This document shows positions 40,510 to 50,193 of a DNA stretch of 64,000 nt, piece by piece. The stretch is from Conus ventricosus (lineage: Eukaryota; Mollusca; Gastropoda; Neogastropoda; Conidae), in the NCBI GenBank assembly GCA_018398815.1, contig CM031620.1, positions 68,545,927 to 68,609,926 on the forward strand. The letters are read 5' to 3'. Positions within the stretch are counted from its first letter, which is position 1; each line of letters opens with the position of its first letter. The notes below the pieces were generated by a model. That model ran no database searches and was not told the DNA's origin. It saw only the letters and a program-made list of their open reading frames with translations. Position numbers and translations under genes: made by a program.

Positions 40510-42360
40510 ATAAGTTTTAAAAGGGTAATCTACAAATTTGTTTCGAGCGATATGTGTCAGGATGATTTTTTGGTTTGCCCACCGCCGGGTTTAGGCGTGT
40601 GGGCTCCCGTTTGCGGTAGTTTTTCACGTGGGTTGGCCTGCCGGTTTTTTTTTAGGTTTTTAGGTTTTTGTTTTTTGGGTTATTCACAACACGATTTCAT
40701 TTATGCCCGCAGTTGTTAATATTTTGTTTTTGGGTTTTGAGTTGCTAAGTTTGGTTTGCACTTTATTTAACCCTTTTTCGTTAAACATAGGTTGCACTTT
40801 TTGAAATATTGCTGAGTGATGCTCTTTTTATGTTTTTTCCCTGTATTTTAGTTTTTTTTTTGGGTCTTTGTTTCCCGATATATTTATCAGTTTGTTTGTT
40901 TTTTATTTTTCTTTATTTAAAGGGCTGTTTGTGGTTTGCATATCTGGTTTTGAAGTGGTTTTCATAATTCCTATGATGTTTTTTTTCATTTTCGTGTCCA
41001 GTGGCTTGGTATAAATGTTTTTGTGAAAGGATTTTTTGCTCAGGGGGGGACGTCTTTTTTGATGCAATTGCAAGATTTCCCTTTTCACCCTTTTTTGCTG
41101 TGTTGGTTTTTTATTTTGTTGAGCGCGTTAGATTTTTGAGGTTGGGCCCGCATGAAAACGATAGTTTGACAGTGTTTTTGTTTTTTAAAATTTTTTTACG
41201 TTTGTGTTCTTTGGGGAAAGAAATTGTTAGAATTTTAAAAAATTTTTTCCCTATGTTTTTTTTGAGTTTTTCCCTTGTATGGGGGGTTTCCCAAGATTTT
41301 CCTTTTCCTGTTTTTTTTTCTATTTGGTTGTTGTTGGGTTGTATTGTAGTTTTTAATTGTACCGCTTTTTTTTTGGCCTTCTTGATATTTTTACTGCTGC
41401 ATTGTTTTAAATACCTTTCTTTCATACAGGTTTGATAGTCTCTTGTTTATGCCATTGGGATGGCTTTTAAAACAGATGGTGGGGGGTTGCTTTTGAGTTT
41501 ACTAGGGAGGTTGTCATTGGGCTTCTTGATGGTTTATTAAAGTAGTTGATGAATCAAATGTTATGTCTAGGTAGTTTACTCCTTTTGTTTGCTTCAGGTG
41601 ATTTTAAGTTTTTGGTTTTGGAAGATTTTAATAGTTTTTTTTTCTTGTTTTTAAGGTTCTTGGGTTTTTGGTTAGGCAGCAAAGGCCCTCATCTCTGTAT
41701 AATCCAATTGTTTTCCCAAGTTGTTTCTTGATGTTGGATAGCATGAATAGTCCAACCAGTTCGCATGTTTCTGCACCGTCATATGATCCCATGGTTACGT
41801 CAAATGTTGAGTTTTTGTTCGTTTTCTTGATCCAGGTTTCATTTTTGCTGTACAGTAGCGTTTTCTTGGTGTGGAATATGATTTCCATTTCTGACCCTGT
41901 AATGTCTGTATGGTTACTAGCAAATTTCAGAGCTTTGGTGAGTAGTTCCTCATCTATGGATGGGTAGAAATCTACTATGTCGAATGTGATTGAATACTGT
42001 ATTGCTTTGTTTAATAAGTTTTTTGAACCATTGAATAACTTCATTTGTGTTCTTCCAGAGGTTGTATTCAGAGTTTGATTTTACATTCTTTATTGTTTTT
42101 TCTAAGATTTTCTTACTTATTTTGCCTAGTTCAGATTTAGATGGATTTATTAGTCTACATGTTGGGTTGTTGTGGAAGTTAGGCTTGTGGTCCTTGAGTG
42201 TTATGAACGCTTCTTTTGTTGCTGTCGTTTCTACCCTGTCACTTAGGTCCATGCGATGTGCAAGTTCTTTTTCTTTAGTGCGGATATTGTCATGTGTATT
42301 TTTGTCAGCTTTTTTGTAGTTTTTCTGAATATTTTTGTCAAGCCAAAAGACAATTTTAGA

Positions 42361-42434
<74 letters not shown>

Positions 42435-42512
42435 GGCACCTTTGGTTGGTTTTTTGAAAACTCAACAAACATACTACGGTATTGCACACCAGCCTTTTCT
42501 GGGATTGCATTC
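40510..42512 (-). mobile_element. Penelope-like element with reverse transcriptase
   Basis: The minus strand from about 42340 down encodes RT blocks in two frames. The first has FITLKDHKPNFHNNPTCRLI then NPSKSELGKISKKIL. Then comes FDIVDFYPSIDEELLTKAL (motif A, catalytic Asp), TFDVTMGSYDGAETCELVG (motif B) and IGLYRDEGL (motif C). The usual motif C in these elements is YRDDG; here the second Asp is Glu. The reading frame shifts near 42000 and again after 41630. A (TA)n run at 42366-42430 lies at the upstream end of the frame. Downstream (41265-40510) the element passes into the degraded copy, which carries the GIY-YIG endonuclease. It is probably inactive. Confidence 0.85.
42366..42431. repeat. 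(TA)n microsatellite
   Basis: Pure TA run of about 66 bp. Confidence 0.97.
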
Positions 42513-42557
42513 TTCTTAAAACTGAAAAGGCAGAGGAGTCAAATTACCACTTTCCGC

Positions 42558-42604
42558 GGTCACTGAGGAGAAACAACCAGGTTTCGAAATATCGGTATAT
42601 GACC
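42558..42604 (+). ncRNA. Hammerhead ribozyme, complete type I fold
   Basis: All conserved parts are present in order. Stem I 5' strand GGTCA (42558-42562). Core CTGAGGA (42563-42569). Stem II GAAAC (42570-42574), loop of six, GTTTC (42581-42585). Core GAA (42586-42588). Stem III ATA, loop TCGG, TAT (42589-42598). Cleavage-site base A (42599). Stem I 3' strand TGACC (42600-42604). All thirteen stem pairs are Watson-Crick. An internal loop and a further CC/GG pairing (42554-42555 with 42606-42607) extend stem I. Self-cleavage is predicted after 42599. It lies just outside the 5' end of the Penelope RT, on the opposite strand, so it may belong to another element. Confidence 0.72.
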
Positions 42605-42939
42605 AGGAGTTATATGTTAGTGAGTTTCCCTCCCTATTGGAGGATGTCTCCCCCTTGGAGAATATAAGCTTCCTGAAGGCTCATTTTGAGAAGCATGATT
42701 TTATTTTTTCCCCATTCACCCACTCAAGCACATACTGCTAGTTAGGCAGAATCATCTACCACTGCAGATATGAATGCGTATCTCCCCCTATTTCTTCAAT
42801 CTAAGACATAAGAGCAAGCTTTGTTTATAATTCAATATTTCTTGCAGTCATTGCAACACCAAGCTGCTCTGTAAGTTGCTGGAACGGTGCTCGGTACTTA
42901 TCCTTGGAATTTATTAGTTTGTTGTATGTGTATATATAT

Positions 42940-43583
42940 ATAATATATATATAATATAAGTCTAAGCAACCAAGCAGCTGATCATGATCGAGCTCACGGT
43001 GCATATGAGAACAGAATGGAGGCAGCTCAAATCTACAAGACTGAAAAGTATGCTGATCTGGCAAACAGCCTGAGGAGAGAAGGCTGTCAGGTCAAAGTCC
43101 TCACTGCAGAAATTGGAGCTAGGGATTTGTAGGAACGTCTGCATACAGCCTCATGAAACAGCTCTCAGTTGCAGGGAAGGAAAAAACCAGAGCCCTGAAA
43201 GCAATGGCAGAAGCGGCAGAGAGGTGTTTCAAGCTGGATCTGGTCAAGGAGGAACAAAAGTGAACTTCATAAGGCTTAATTTCCCTACAAATATCAGGTG
43301 TCCCTGTGGCTCAGTGGTTAAAGCGCGAGTCATTAAGTAGAAAATGAGCATGTCCAGAGGGTCATGGGTTCGAATCCCAGCCATGGCTCGTCCCAAGATG
43401 GGGAAAAAAAAGGGGGCAGCAGAGGGACATCCGGAGTCATGAACCGGGTGTGGCCCAACCCCCCTAGAGTGTCAGGAGATAAGGGCCGAAACACTTGCTT
43501 GAAGGGGGCTTCTCTTCTGAGGACTGTCTGCTGCCACGCTCTCCACGAGTTTCTTTCTACATACATAATATATATATAATATA
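42940..43583 (+). mobile_element. Second LINE family, copy 2, with 19-bp target duplication
   Basis: A 606-bp insert (42959-43564) between direct repeats ATAATATATATATAATATA at 42940-42958 and 43565-43583. It is the C-terminal coding end (ELTV, then [19 protein letters not shown], one frameshift near 43120). The tRNA-like module (B box at 43367-43377) and the conserved 3' end follow, collinear with 9357-9970. The 5' truncation plus target duplication indicates target-primed reverse transcription. Confidence 0.9.
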
Positions 43584-43604
43584 TCTTTCCATGCATGCAC
43601 ATAC

Positions 43605-43695
43605 ACACACACACTTTCTCTCTCTCTCTCTCTGTTTCTCTTTCTCTCTCGCACAAACATGCAATAATGCTCACATGCACACACACACAGATAAA
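43605..43695. repeat. CA / CT microsatellite
   Basis: Short (CA)n and (CT)n runs after LINE copy 2. Confidence 0.85.
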
Positions 43696-43835
43696 CGCAC
43701 ATTCATGCGGCCGCCTGTGCACAGTTATTCACTGAGAAAACAACAACAACGAACAACCGTTGACGCAAGAAGCAAGACTCTCATCTCATATAAGTCAGAT
43801 TTGCATGACGTACGGCAAGGTCTTATTTCCTCGAG

Positions 43836-44040
43836 AAAAACCATGGGTTACTGTACACCCACGGCGTACAGCGAGGGGTTAGTTCCTACACAAAAACCAT
43901 GGGTTACTGTACACCCACGTGTATCGGCGAGGGGTTAGCTCCTATACAAAAACCATGGGTTACTGTACACCCACGGCGTACGGCGAGGGGTTATTCCTTC
44001 TTAGAAAGCATGGGTTTCTGCACACCCACGAAGTACAGCG
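43836..44040. repeat. 56-bp tandem repeat in the right transposon terminus
   Basis: About 3.5 units with CCATGGGTTACTGTACACCC, ACGGCGTACAGCGAGGGG and TTAGTTCCTA. The ACCC/GGGT segments can fold back. Confidence 0.9.
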
Positions 44041-44079
44041 CGCAAAATTTTAGGCGACGTACGGGAAAGGTTAAATGGT

Positions 44080-44745
44080 CAGTGAAAGCAGTCATTTTAC
44101 AATTCATTAACCTGGTAAAACCTCCAGCATAACCTCAACGCCCAAACTCTCAATGCAGGTTCTCTTCACTGCCGCTGCCCTCTGTGGTCTGCTGTAAACA
44201 TCACTGCAGTCACACAGCCAGTGGCTGTAACTTGTTACAGTTTGGTAACACAGATTGGTTTTTATTTGTTTCTGATTATATTCACAGCAGGTGGGTGCAA
44301 CTTGTCACCGTTTGTGATAGAGATTGCATTTCTATGTTAGTCTGATCTTGCGACATCTAGTTTATTGGGTTTTTTTTTTTTTACACTTTTGTTGAGCTGT
44401 ACCTGCTCGCATGCTTTTGCTTCACAGTTTGTGTGGCTAGTACATCAGGTATAGTATAACTACATGTAAACATATTCTTATATGTTGTTGATTATAATAA
44501 AATTTAGACTGAAGAAAAAATGTGTTCAAAATCATTTTGTATGAAGATCAGTTAAGACATTGTTTTTCTTGCCATCTTTTTCTGTGTGCTCTCTCAGTAG
44601 CATTGCACTCAACCTGCTCAGTCAGGCTCCGCTTGTCCAGCCACATCCAGAAAAATCCTATCACAAGAACAACAGCAGTCCACATAGAGCAATCAATAGA
44701 TTTTTGTTTGTTTGTTTTTTTATTTGGACAGTTCTTTTCCCTCAA
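44080..44745. other. Unique-looking sequence, nothing recognised
   Basis: No domain, repeat or RNA gene seen. A poly-T run lies at 44371-44382. Confidence 0.5.
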
Positions 44746-44747
44746 AC

Positions 44748-45575
44748 AGCGACAGCTCTGAGAAGGCTGTCTCTGGTTGGACTACAGTAGTGATGGAGCG
44801 ACAGCCCTGAGCAGGCTGTCTCTGGTTGGACTACAGTAGTGATGGAGCGACAGCTCTGAGCAGGCTGTCTCTGGTTGGACTACAGTAGTGATGGAGCGAC
44901 AGCCCTGAGAAGGCTGTCTCTGGTTGGACTACAGTAGTGATGGAGCGACAGCTCTGAGCAGGCTGTCTCTGGTTGGACTACAGTAGTGATGGAGCGACAG
45001 CTCTGAGAAGGCTGTCTCTGGTTGGACTACAGTAGTGATGGAGCGACAGCTCTGAGAAGGCTGTCTCTGGTTGGACTACAGTAGTGATGGAGCGACAGCT
45101 CTGAGAAGGCTGTCTCTAGTTGGACTACAGTAGTGATGGAGCGACAGCTCTGAGAAGGCTGTCTCTGGTTGGACTACAGTAGTGATGGAGCGACAGCTCT
45201 GAGAAGGCTGTCTCTAGTTGGACTACAGTAGTGATGGAGCGACAGCTCTGAGAAGGCTGTCTCTGGTTGGACTACAGTAGTGATGGAGCGACAGCTCTGA
45301 GCAGGCTGTCTCTGGTTGGACTACAGTAGTGATGGAGCGACAGCTGAGAAGGCTGTCTCTGGTTGGACTACAGTAGTGATGGAGCGACAGCTCTGAGAAG
45401 GCTGTCTCTGGTTGGACTACAGTAGTGATGGAGCGACAGCTCTGAGAAGGCTGTCTCTGGTTGGACTACAGTAGTGATGGAGCGACAGCTCTGAGAAGGC
45501 TGTTCTGGTTGGACTACAGTAGTGATGGAGAGCTCTGAGCAGGCTGTCTCTGGTTGGACTACAGTAGTGATGGAG
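44748..45575. repeat. 50-bp minisatellite, about 16.5 units
   Basis: The unit contains GCGACAGCTCTGAGAAGGCT, GTCTCTGGTTGGACTACAGT and AGTGATGGAG. Units vary at a few fixed positions (GAGAA/GAGCA, CTCTG/CCCTG, TGGTT/TAGTT). Confidence 0.97.
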
Positions 45576-45579
45576 ATGA

Positions 45580-46120
45580 GAGATCGGGTCATCAAGAGGC
45601 ACATCAGCAGAGTTGAAGCATCACTGCAGCCAGGTTATCTTCTTTTTTCTTTCATCTCTCCAACCCTCCTTTTTCACTTTTTGTTCTGTTTATATTCATC
45701 CCTCCTCTCCCTTCAAAGTCTTCCACCCCATCCAAACAACGAAAACCCCAAAATCTTTTTCACTCGTGAAGAAGTTACAAAAAGCTTACCTGGGATGTGT
45801 GTGTAGGAAAACATTTTGCAGGAGAAGTAGACTCTTCTTGCACTGGTTTATTAGGGTACTGAGTCAAAAATTTGACCCAATCCAACATTTTTTCTCCTTG
45901 CCATCTGAACATATTATTGACGGTGAACTCTGCAATTTTAATAATTAAAATAACAAGGAATTTGAAGTACAGAATATTGAGTAATCTTGCATGAGTCCTA
46001 AAAAGACTATCTAAACTAAACGTCAAAGAAGCTTTTCTAGAATCTTTGTCACTGTACCTGTGTTAAAAGTATTTTGAGTTTCAAACACTCTAAAATCAGA
46101 ATCTAGTAGGTAAACAGAAT
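45580..46120. other. Unique-looking sequence, nothing recognised
   Basis: No convincing coding exon or repeat. Confidence 0.5.
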
Positions 46121-46124
46121 CTTG

Positions 46125-46285
46125 TTAGCCGGTGGATAAAGTGTTGTTCTCTTGATCCAAGGTTCAAATCTATGCTTGACACAGGCAGGTAGGGCAGACT
46201 TTCTCTTCAAAGTTGAGAATCTGCAGCTGCCAATTCCTCCAAATTCTATGGATGAGACTTTAAGATGAAATTCAGTGGTGTGTTG
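46125..46285 (+). mobile_element. tRNA-headed SINE-like element, different family
   Basis: A-box-like TAGCCGGTGGATAAAGTG at about 46128-46145 and B-box-like GGTTCAAATCT at about 46161-46171, at normal tRNA-like spacing. A body follows that does not match the long SINE family. Confidence 0.5.
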
Positions 46286-46464
46286 CTGTATCATCCTTGA
46301 AGAAAGAACATGGTCGCCTGAATGGTTGGATTAAAAACAATCATGTATGCAACAACTATGGAATGAGAAGAAAAGGTTGCCAGGTTGCTTTTAAAATTTG
46401 ACTCGTTTTCAAAGCTAGACATGGACAAACCTGACCAGCTGAAGGCAAGAGAACGGGGAAGGGA

Positions 46465-46562
46465 GGATATGGAAAATAGTGTCCCTCCCCCTTCACCATC
46501 TACCGGTAACACTTTTGCTGGAGAATATGGAAAATACTGTCCCTTCCCCTTCACCATCTAAC
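46465..46562. repeat. Two-copy tandem duplication
   Basis: Two copies with ATATGGAAAATA, TGTCCCT and CCCCTTCACCATCTA. Confidence 0.8.
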
Positions 46563-46700
46563 ATGGGCAATTATCAAAAAATCAATCAGAACATGTATGC
46601 ATGACAAATTTTATTTTTGTCCCTCAATCACTTAATAACTCCTATCAATTTCCAGCACAAGTTAGTATGGAAAATACTTACCTTTTTTTTTTTTTCATGG

Positions 46701-46733
46701 AAACTAGTTTTCAGGACATCTGAAAACTAGTTT
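46701..46733. other. Perfect 14-bp hairpin
   Basis: AAACTAGTTTTCAG (46701-46714), a 5-nt loop GACAT, and the exact inverse CTGAAAACTAGTTT (46720-46733). It follows a poly-T run. Confidence 0.9.
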
Positions 46734-46914
46734 TGGGTGAGGGTAACATCAATATCAGATTGCAGTTTTTGCACTTTGTACCATTTGAAAAGAATTTATG
46801 GTGTTGCAAAAGTGAGGATAAAAAAAACAAAAAAAATCTCCTCCCTCCCCAAACAGGCCAAATTGTGTGCCAGACTCATTCCATGCCACTTAATTTGCTG
46901 GAACAAAATGTTCA

Positions 46915-47345
46915 TTTCATTCAAAAACCTACGGTTTTTGCTCTGTCAGCTGATAATTCAGTACCAGCAAAGGTTTGGGAGTTTTGTTCTGTCAAGTGAT
47001 GGTTCATTTCAACCACATTTGAGCTTTGCTCTGTCAACCGATAATCAATTTCCAGTTAAGACTTATTAGTTTCGCTCTGTCAACAGATAATCAATTTCCA
47101 GTTAAGACTTATTAGTTTCGCTCTGTCAACAGATAATTTCCAGCAAAAACTTAGGAGTTTGATTCAGAGCTGCATTTCAAGCAAGAACTTCGAAGGTTCA
47201 CTGTGTCAGCTGTTAATTCAATCCCAGCACAGACTATGGAGTTTTGCTGTGGCAGCTAACAAGTCTTTTCCAACAAAGACTTAGATTTGCTCTGTCAGCT
47301 GATCATTCTTTTCCTAAAAACACTTATGAGTTTTGATCTCTGAGA
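46915..47345. repeat. Decayed array of about 57-bp units
   Basis: Repeated TTTTGCTCTGTCAGCTGATA and TTTCCAGCAAAGACTTA themes. Two units (47020-47130) are nearly exact. Confidence 0.8.
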
Positions 47346-47639
47346 TGGTAATTTATAGATTTGTATAGATGTGGAGCCTGTACCTTACCAGTATAAAGTG
47401 ACATGGAAACTGTAATCTGATAAAGGGACATAAATCCTGTTCACAAGCATTATTTCCTGCGCATATGAAAAATACATTCCTTCTCAGATGGTCTTTTCAT
47501 TCATTTGCCATCAAGTTTTTTTTCCTTCGGCACCATGAGATCTCAACTCTGAGTGAGCTGTTAATCTTGACTCTACAACCAACTTTGTGAGACTGGATGT
47601 TGATCTGTAGTTTTTTCTGTCTGGCAAGACTGAATGGAG

Positions 47640-48692
47640 CAACCCTGTTCCACACTGTGCTCAGGTTCTACCACACTGTGCTGTTAGTGCTCAGGTTCTA
47701 CCACACTGTGCTGTTAGTGTTCAGGTTCTACCACACTGTGCTGTTAGTGCTCAGGTTCTACCACACTGTGCTGTTAGTGCTCAGGTTCTACCACACTGTG
47801 CTGTTAGTGCTCAGGTTCTACCACACTGTGCTGTTAGTGCTCAGGTTCTACCACACTGTTAGTGTTCAGGTTCTACCACACTATTAGTGCTCAGGTTCTA
47901 CCACACTGTGCTGTTAGTGCTCAGGTTCTACCACACTGTGCTGTTAGTGCTCAGGTTCTACCACACTGTTAGTGTTCAGGTTCTACCACACTATTAGTGC
48001 TCAGGTTCTACCACACTGTGCTGTTAGTGCTCAGGTTCTACCACACTGTGCTGTTAGTGCTCAGGTTCTACCACACTGTGCTGTTAGTGTTCAGGTTCTA
48101 CCACACTGTTAGTGTTCAGGTTCTACCACACTATTAGTGCTCAGGTTCTACCACACTGTGCTGTTAGTCTTCAGGTTCTACCACACTATTAGTGCTCAGG
48201 TTCTACCACTGTTAGTGTTCAGGTTCTACCACACTATTAGTGCTCAGGTTCTACCACACTGTTAGTGCTCAGGTTCTACCACACTATTAGTGCTCAGGTT
48301 CTACCACACTGTGCTGTTAGTGCTCAGGTTCTATCACACTGTTAGTGCTCAGGTTCTACCACACTGTTAGTGTTCAGGTTCTACCACACTATTAGTGCTC
48401 AGGTTCTACCACACTGTTAGTGTTCAGGTTCTACCACACTGTTAGTGCTCAGGTTCTACCACACTGTTAGTGTTCAGGTTCTACCACACTGTTAGTGCTC
48501 AGGTTCTACCACACTGTTAGTGCTCAGGTTCTACCACACTGTTAGTGCTCAGGTTCTACCACACTGTTAGTGCTCAGGTTCTACCCCACTGTTAGTGCTC
48601 AGGTTCTACCACACTGTTAGTGCTCAGGTTCTACCACACTGTTAGTGTTCAGGTTCTACCACACTGTTAGTGTTCAGGTTCTACCACACTGA
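47640..48692. repeat. 25/30-bp minisatellite, about 39 units
   Basis: All units share CTCAGGTTCTACCACACT. They end either GTGCTGTTAGTG (30 bp) or GTTAGTG/ATTAGTG (25 bp). The 30-bp form dominates the left and the 25-bp form the right. Confidence 0.96.
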
Positions 48693-48826
48693 ATGGTGTG
48701 GTCTGCACCCACACTGATGCTTCAACCAAAGAAACACAGGGACACGGAGATAGGTTAAAAGGAAAAAAAAGACAATATTTAAAATTTGGTTTATACTAAA
48801 AGTAAAATGTGCATGTGCATTCCATT

Positions 48827-48830
<4 letters not shown>

Positions 48831-48882
<52 letters not shown>

Positions 48883-48935
48883 CACACACACACACATTCA
48901 CTCTCTCTCTCTCTCTCTCATGCATGCACGCGCAT

Positions 48936-48975
<40 letters not shown>
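48831..48975. repeat. (CA)n, (CT)n, (CA)n microsatellite cluster
   Basis: CA runs at 48831-48879 and 48940-48974 around a CT run at 48899-48919. Confidence 0.95.
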
Positions 48976-49913
48976 GGGAAAATGCTGATGCCTGCCAGAC
49001 GGACAGACAGAAAAAAGATGGCAAACAGAGAAAGGTATAAAACCATCACAGATATCACAGCACACAAGAGTCCAATGTCTGTGCAAGAACAAAGAGAATC
49101 ATTTAATCAATGACAAAGAGAGCTTTCAGTAAATCTGTTGATGAACAGAATCATAAAAGGTACAGACTTAAAAAAAGGAAAGTTCACAAATTATAGATGA
49201 CCATTTCTTGGAGTAATATTTTCTTTTAATCACACCGTCATAACAAAGCAGTATGTATTTTTACAATAAATAATTACAGCATTACTTATTAGTGTAATAT
49301 TTCTCAACACATTGTGATTGAAAAACAAGCAGTATGTAAGGTTTCCATTTTTTAAAAAACTTATTGTAATAGCCTACTTCAGACCATTTTACAAAATAAA
49401 TGAAATAACTGAATAATATTACAATTGAATGAATAATACAAATTAATAATTGAGCATGCCATAAGCTCTGCTTGTAACAGATATTGTTATAGTTGTACTG
49501 AAGTCTTTGAGTAATATTCTGTTCAAGGCAAAGTACTAGTTGCAAAGGTTGAAAATAAAAAGATGACATGACATTATTTTAATCCAACATGCCATGACCC
49601 AAGGCATAAAGATGGAAAATGTGCCACCGCTATCACAATGTTGATTCCAGTATCCCCGACTTCCACAAACACCACACAGAAAATATACAGTGTGGTGTGA
49701 CACACATTTGGCAAACAACATGCAAAAATCACGGGTGTCACATTAGAGGAACATGTAAAAATCATGGATTAGTTGCCAACCTCTCAAATTTCAGAATTAA
49801 TTTCCTGTACACCAGTCATCATCTTTGTATTGTTTCGGATGCACATATCCCCATCACTGATCATTTTTCTTTCTTGTTGCAAAATGAGATGACTGCAGGC
49901 GGAAATCTAAACA
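48976..49913. other. AT-rich sequence, nothing recognised
   Basis: No supported exon, RNA or repeat. Confidence 0.5.
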
Positions 49914-50193
49914 AATCTTAAATAAATGTTAGCGAACAGCCCAGAGAAACGTGGGCCAATGAGTCACAAGACAAAACACGACACGTTTCGACCTCTTAGG
50001 TCTTCTTCAGGCAAGACACAAACAAAAAGGACAATGAAAATGAACGAATTTTTCACTTCACTTAGATCTCTTCAGTGCAAGGTAGGCAGGTGTTGAATGA
50101 AAACTAACAGCCTCATTGAAACGTGTCGTGTTTTGTCTTGTGACTCGTTTGTCCACGTTCTTCTTGGTGGTTTGCTAACATTTATTTAAGATT
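49914..50193. mobile_element. Foldback (inverted-repeat) element of 280 bp
   Basis: Arms of about 76 bp: 49914-49989 and 50117-50193. The arms share AATCTTAAATAAATGTTAGC, GAGTCACAAGACAAAACACG and ACACGTTTC, inverted. Identity is roughly 85 percent by eye. The centre contains TTTCGACCTCTTAGGTC and TTCTTCAGGC. On the minus strand the centre reads CTGAAGA, GACCT-AAG-AGGTC, GAAAC, which is a hammerhead-like core with one extra A. No clear target duplication was found. Confidence 0.75.

Larger units (their letters stand above)
32597..41265. repeat. Direct duplication, copy 2 (degraded consensus)
   Basis: Second copy of 23307-32555, recognisable throughout. It has very frequent single-base losses and replacements of a base by its neighbour, which create false homopolymers. 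The decay is uniform over unrelated sequence types and stops abruptly near 41265, where the Penelope element continues cleanly. Confidence 0.93.
31091..44074. mobile_element. TTAA-flanked DNA transposon ends around nested retroelements
   Basis: The left end at 31091 reads TTAACCTTTCCCGTAC. The right end at 44074, inverted, has the same 16 bp. The left end recurs at 39893 in the degraded copy. Inside each terminus are repeated hairpin-like CGTGGGTGT...ACCCA motifs: 31110-31360 on the left and 43836-44040 on the right. Further in there is weak inverted similarity (AGAGATAAGAGTCGCG versus GAGATGAGAGTCTTGC). The TTAA target and CC-starting ends suggest piggyBac-like. No transposase was seen between the ends, only a Penelope element and a LINE fragment. 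With the duplication collapsed, the element would be about 4.2 kb. Confidence 0.5.

Noticed and set aside
42541..42604. Hammerhead on the minus strand at the same place
   Set aside because: The inverse sequence lacks a CTGANGA core; only the plus strand folds.
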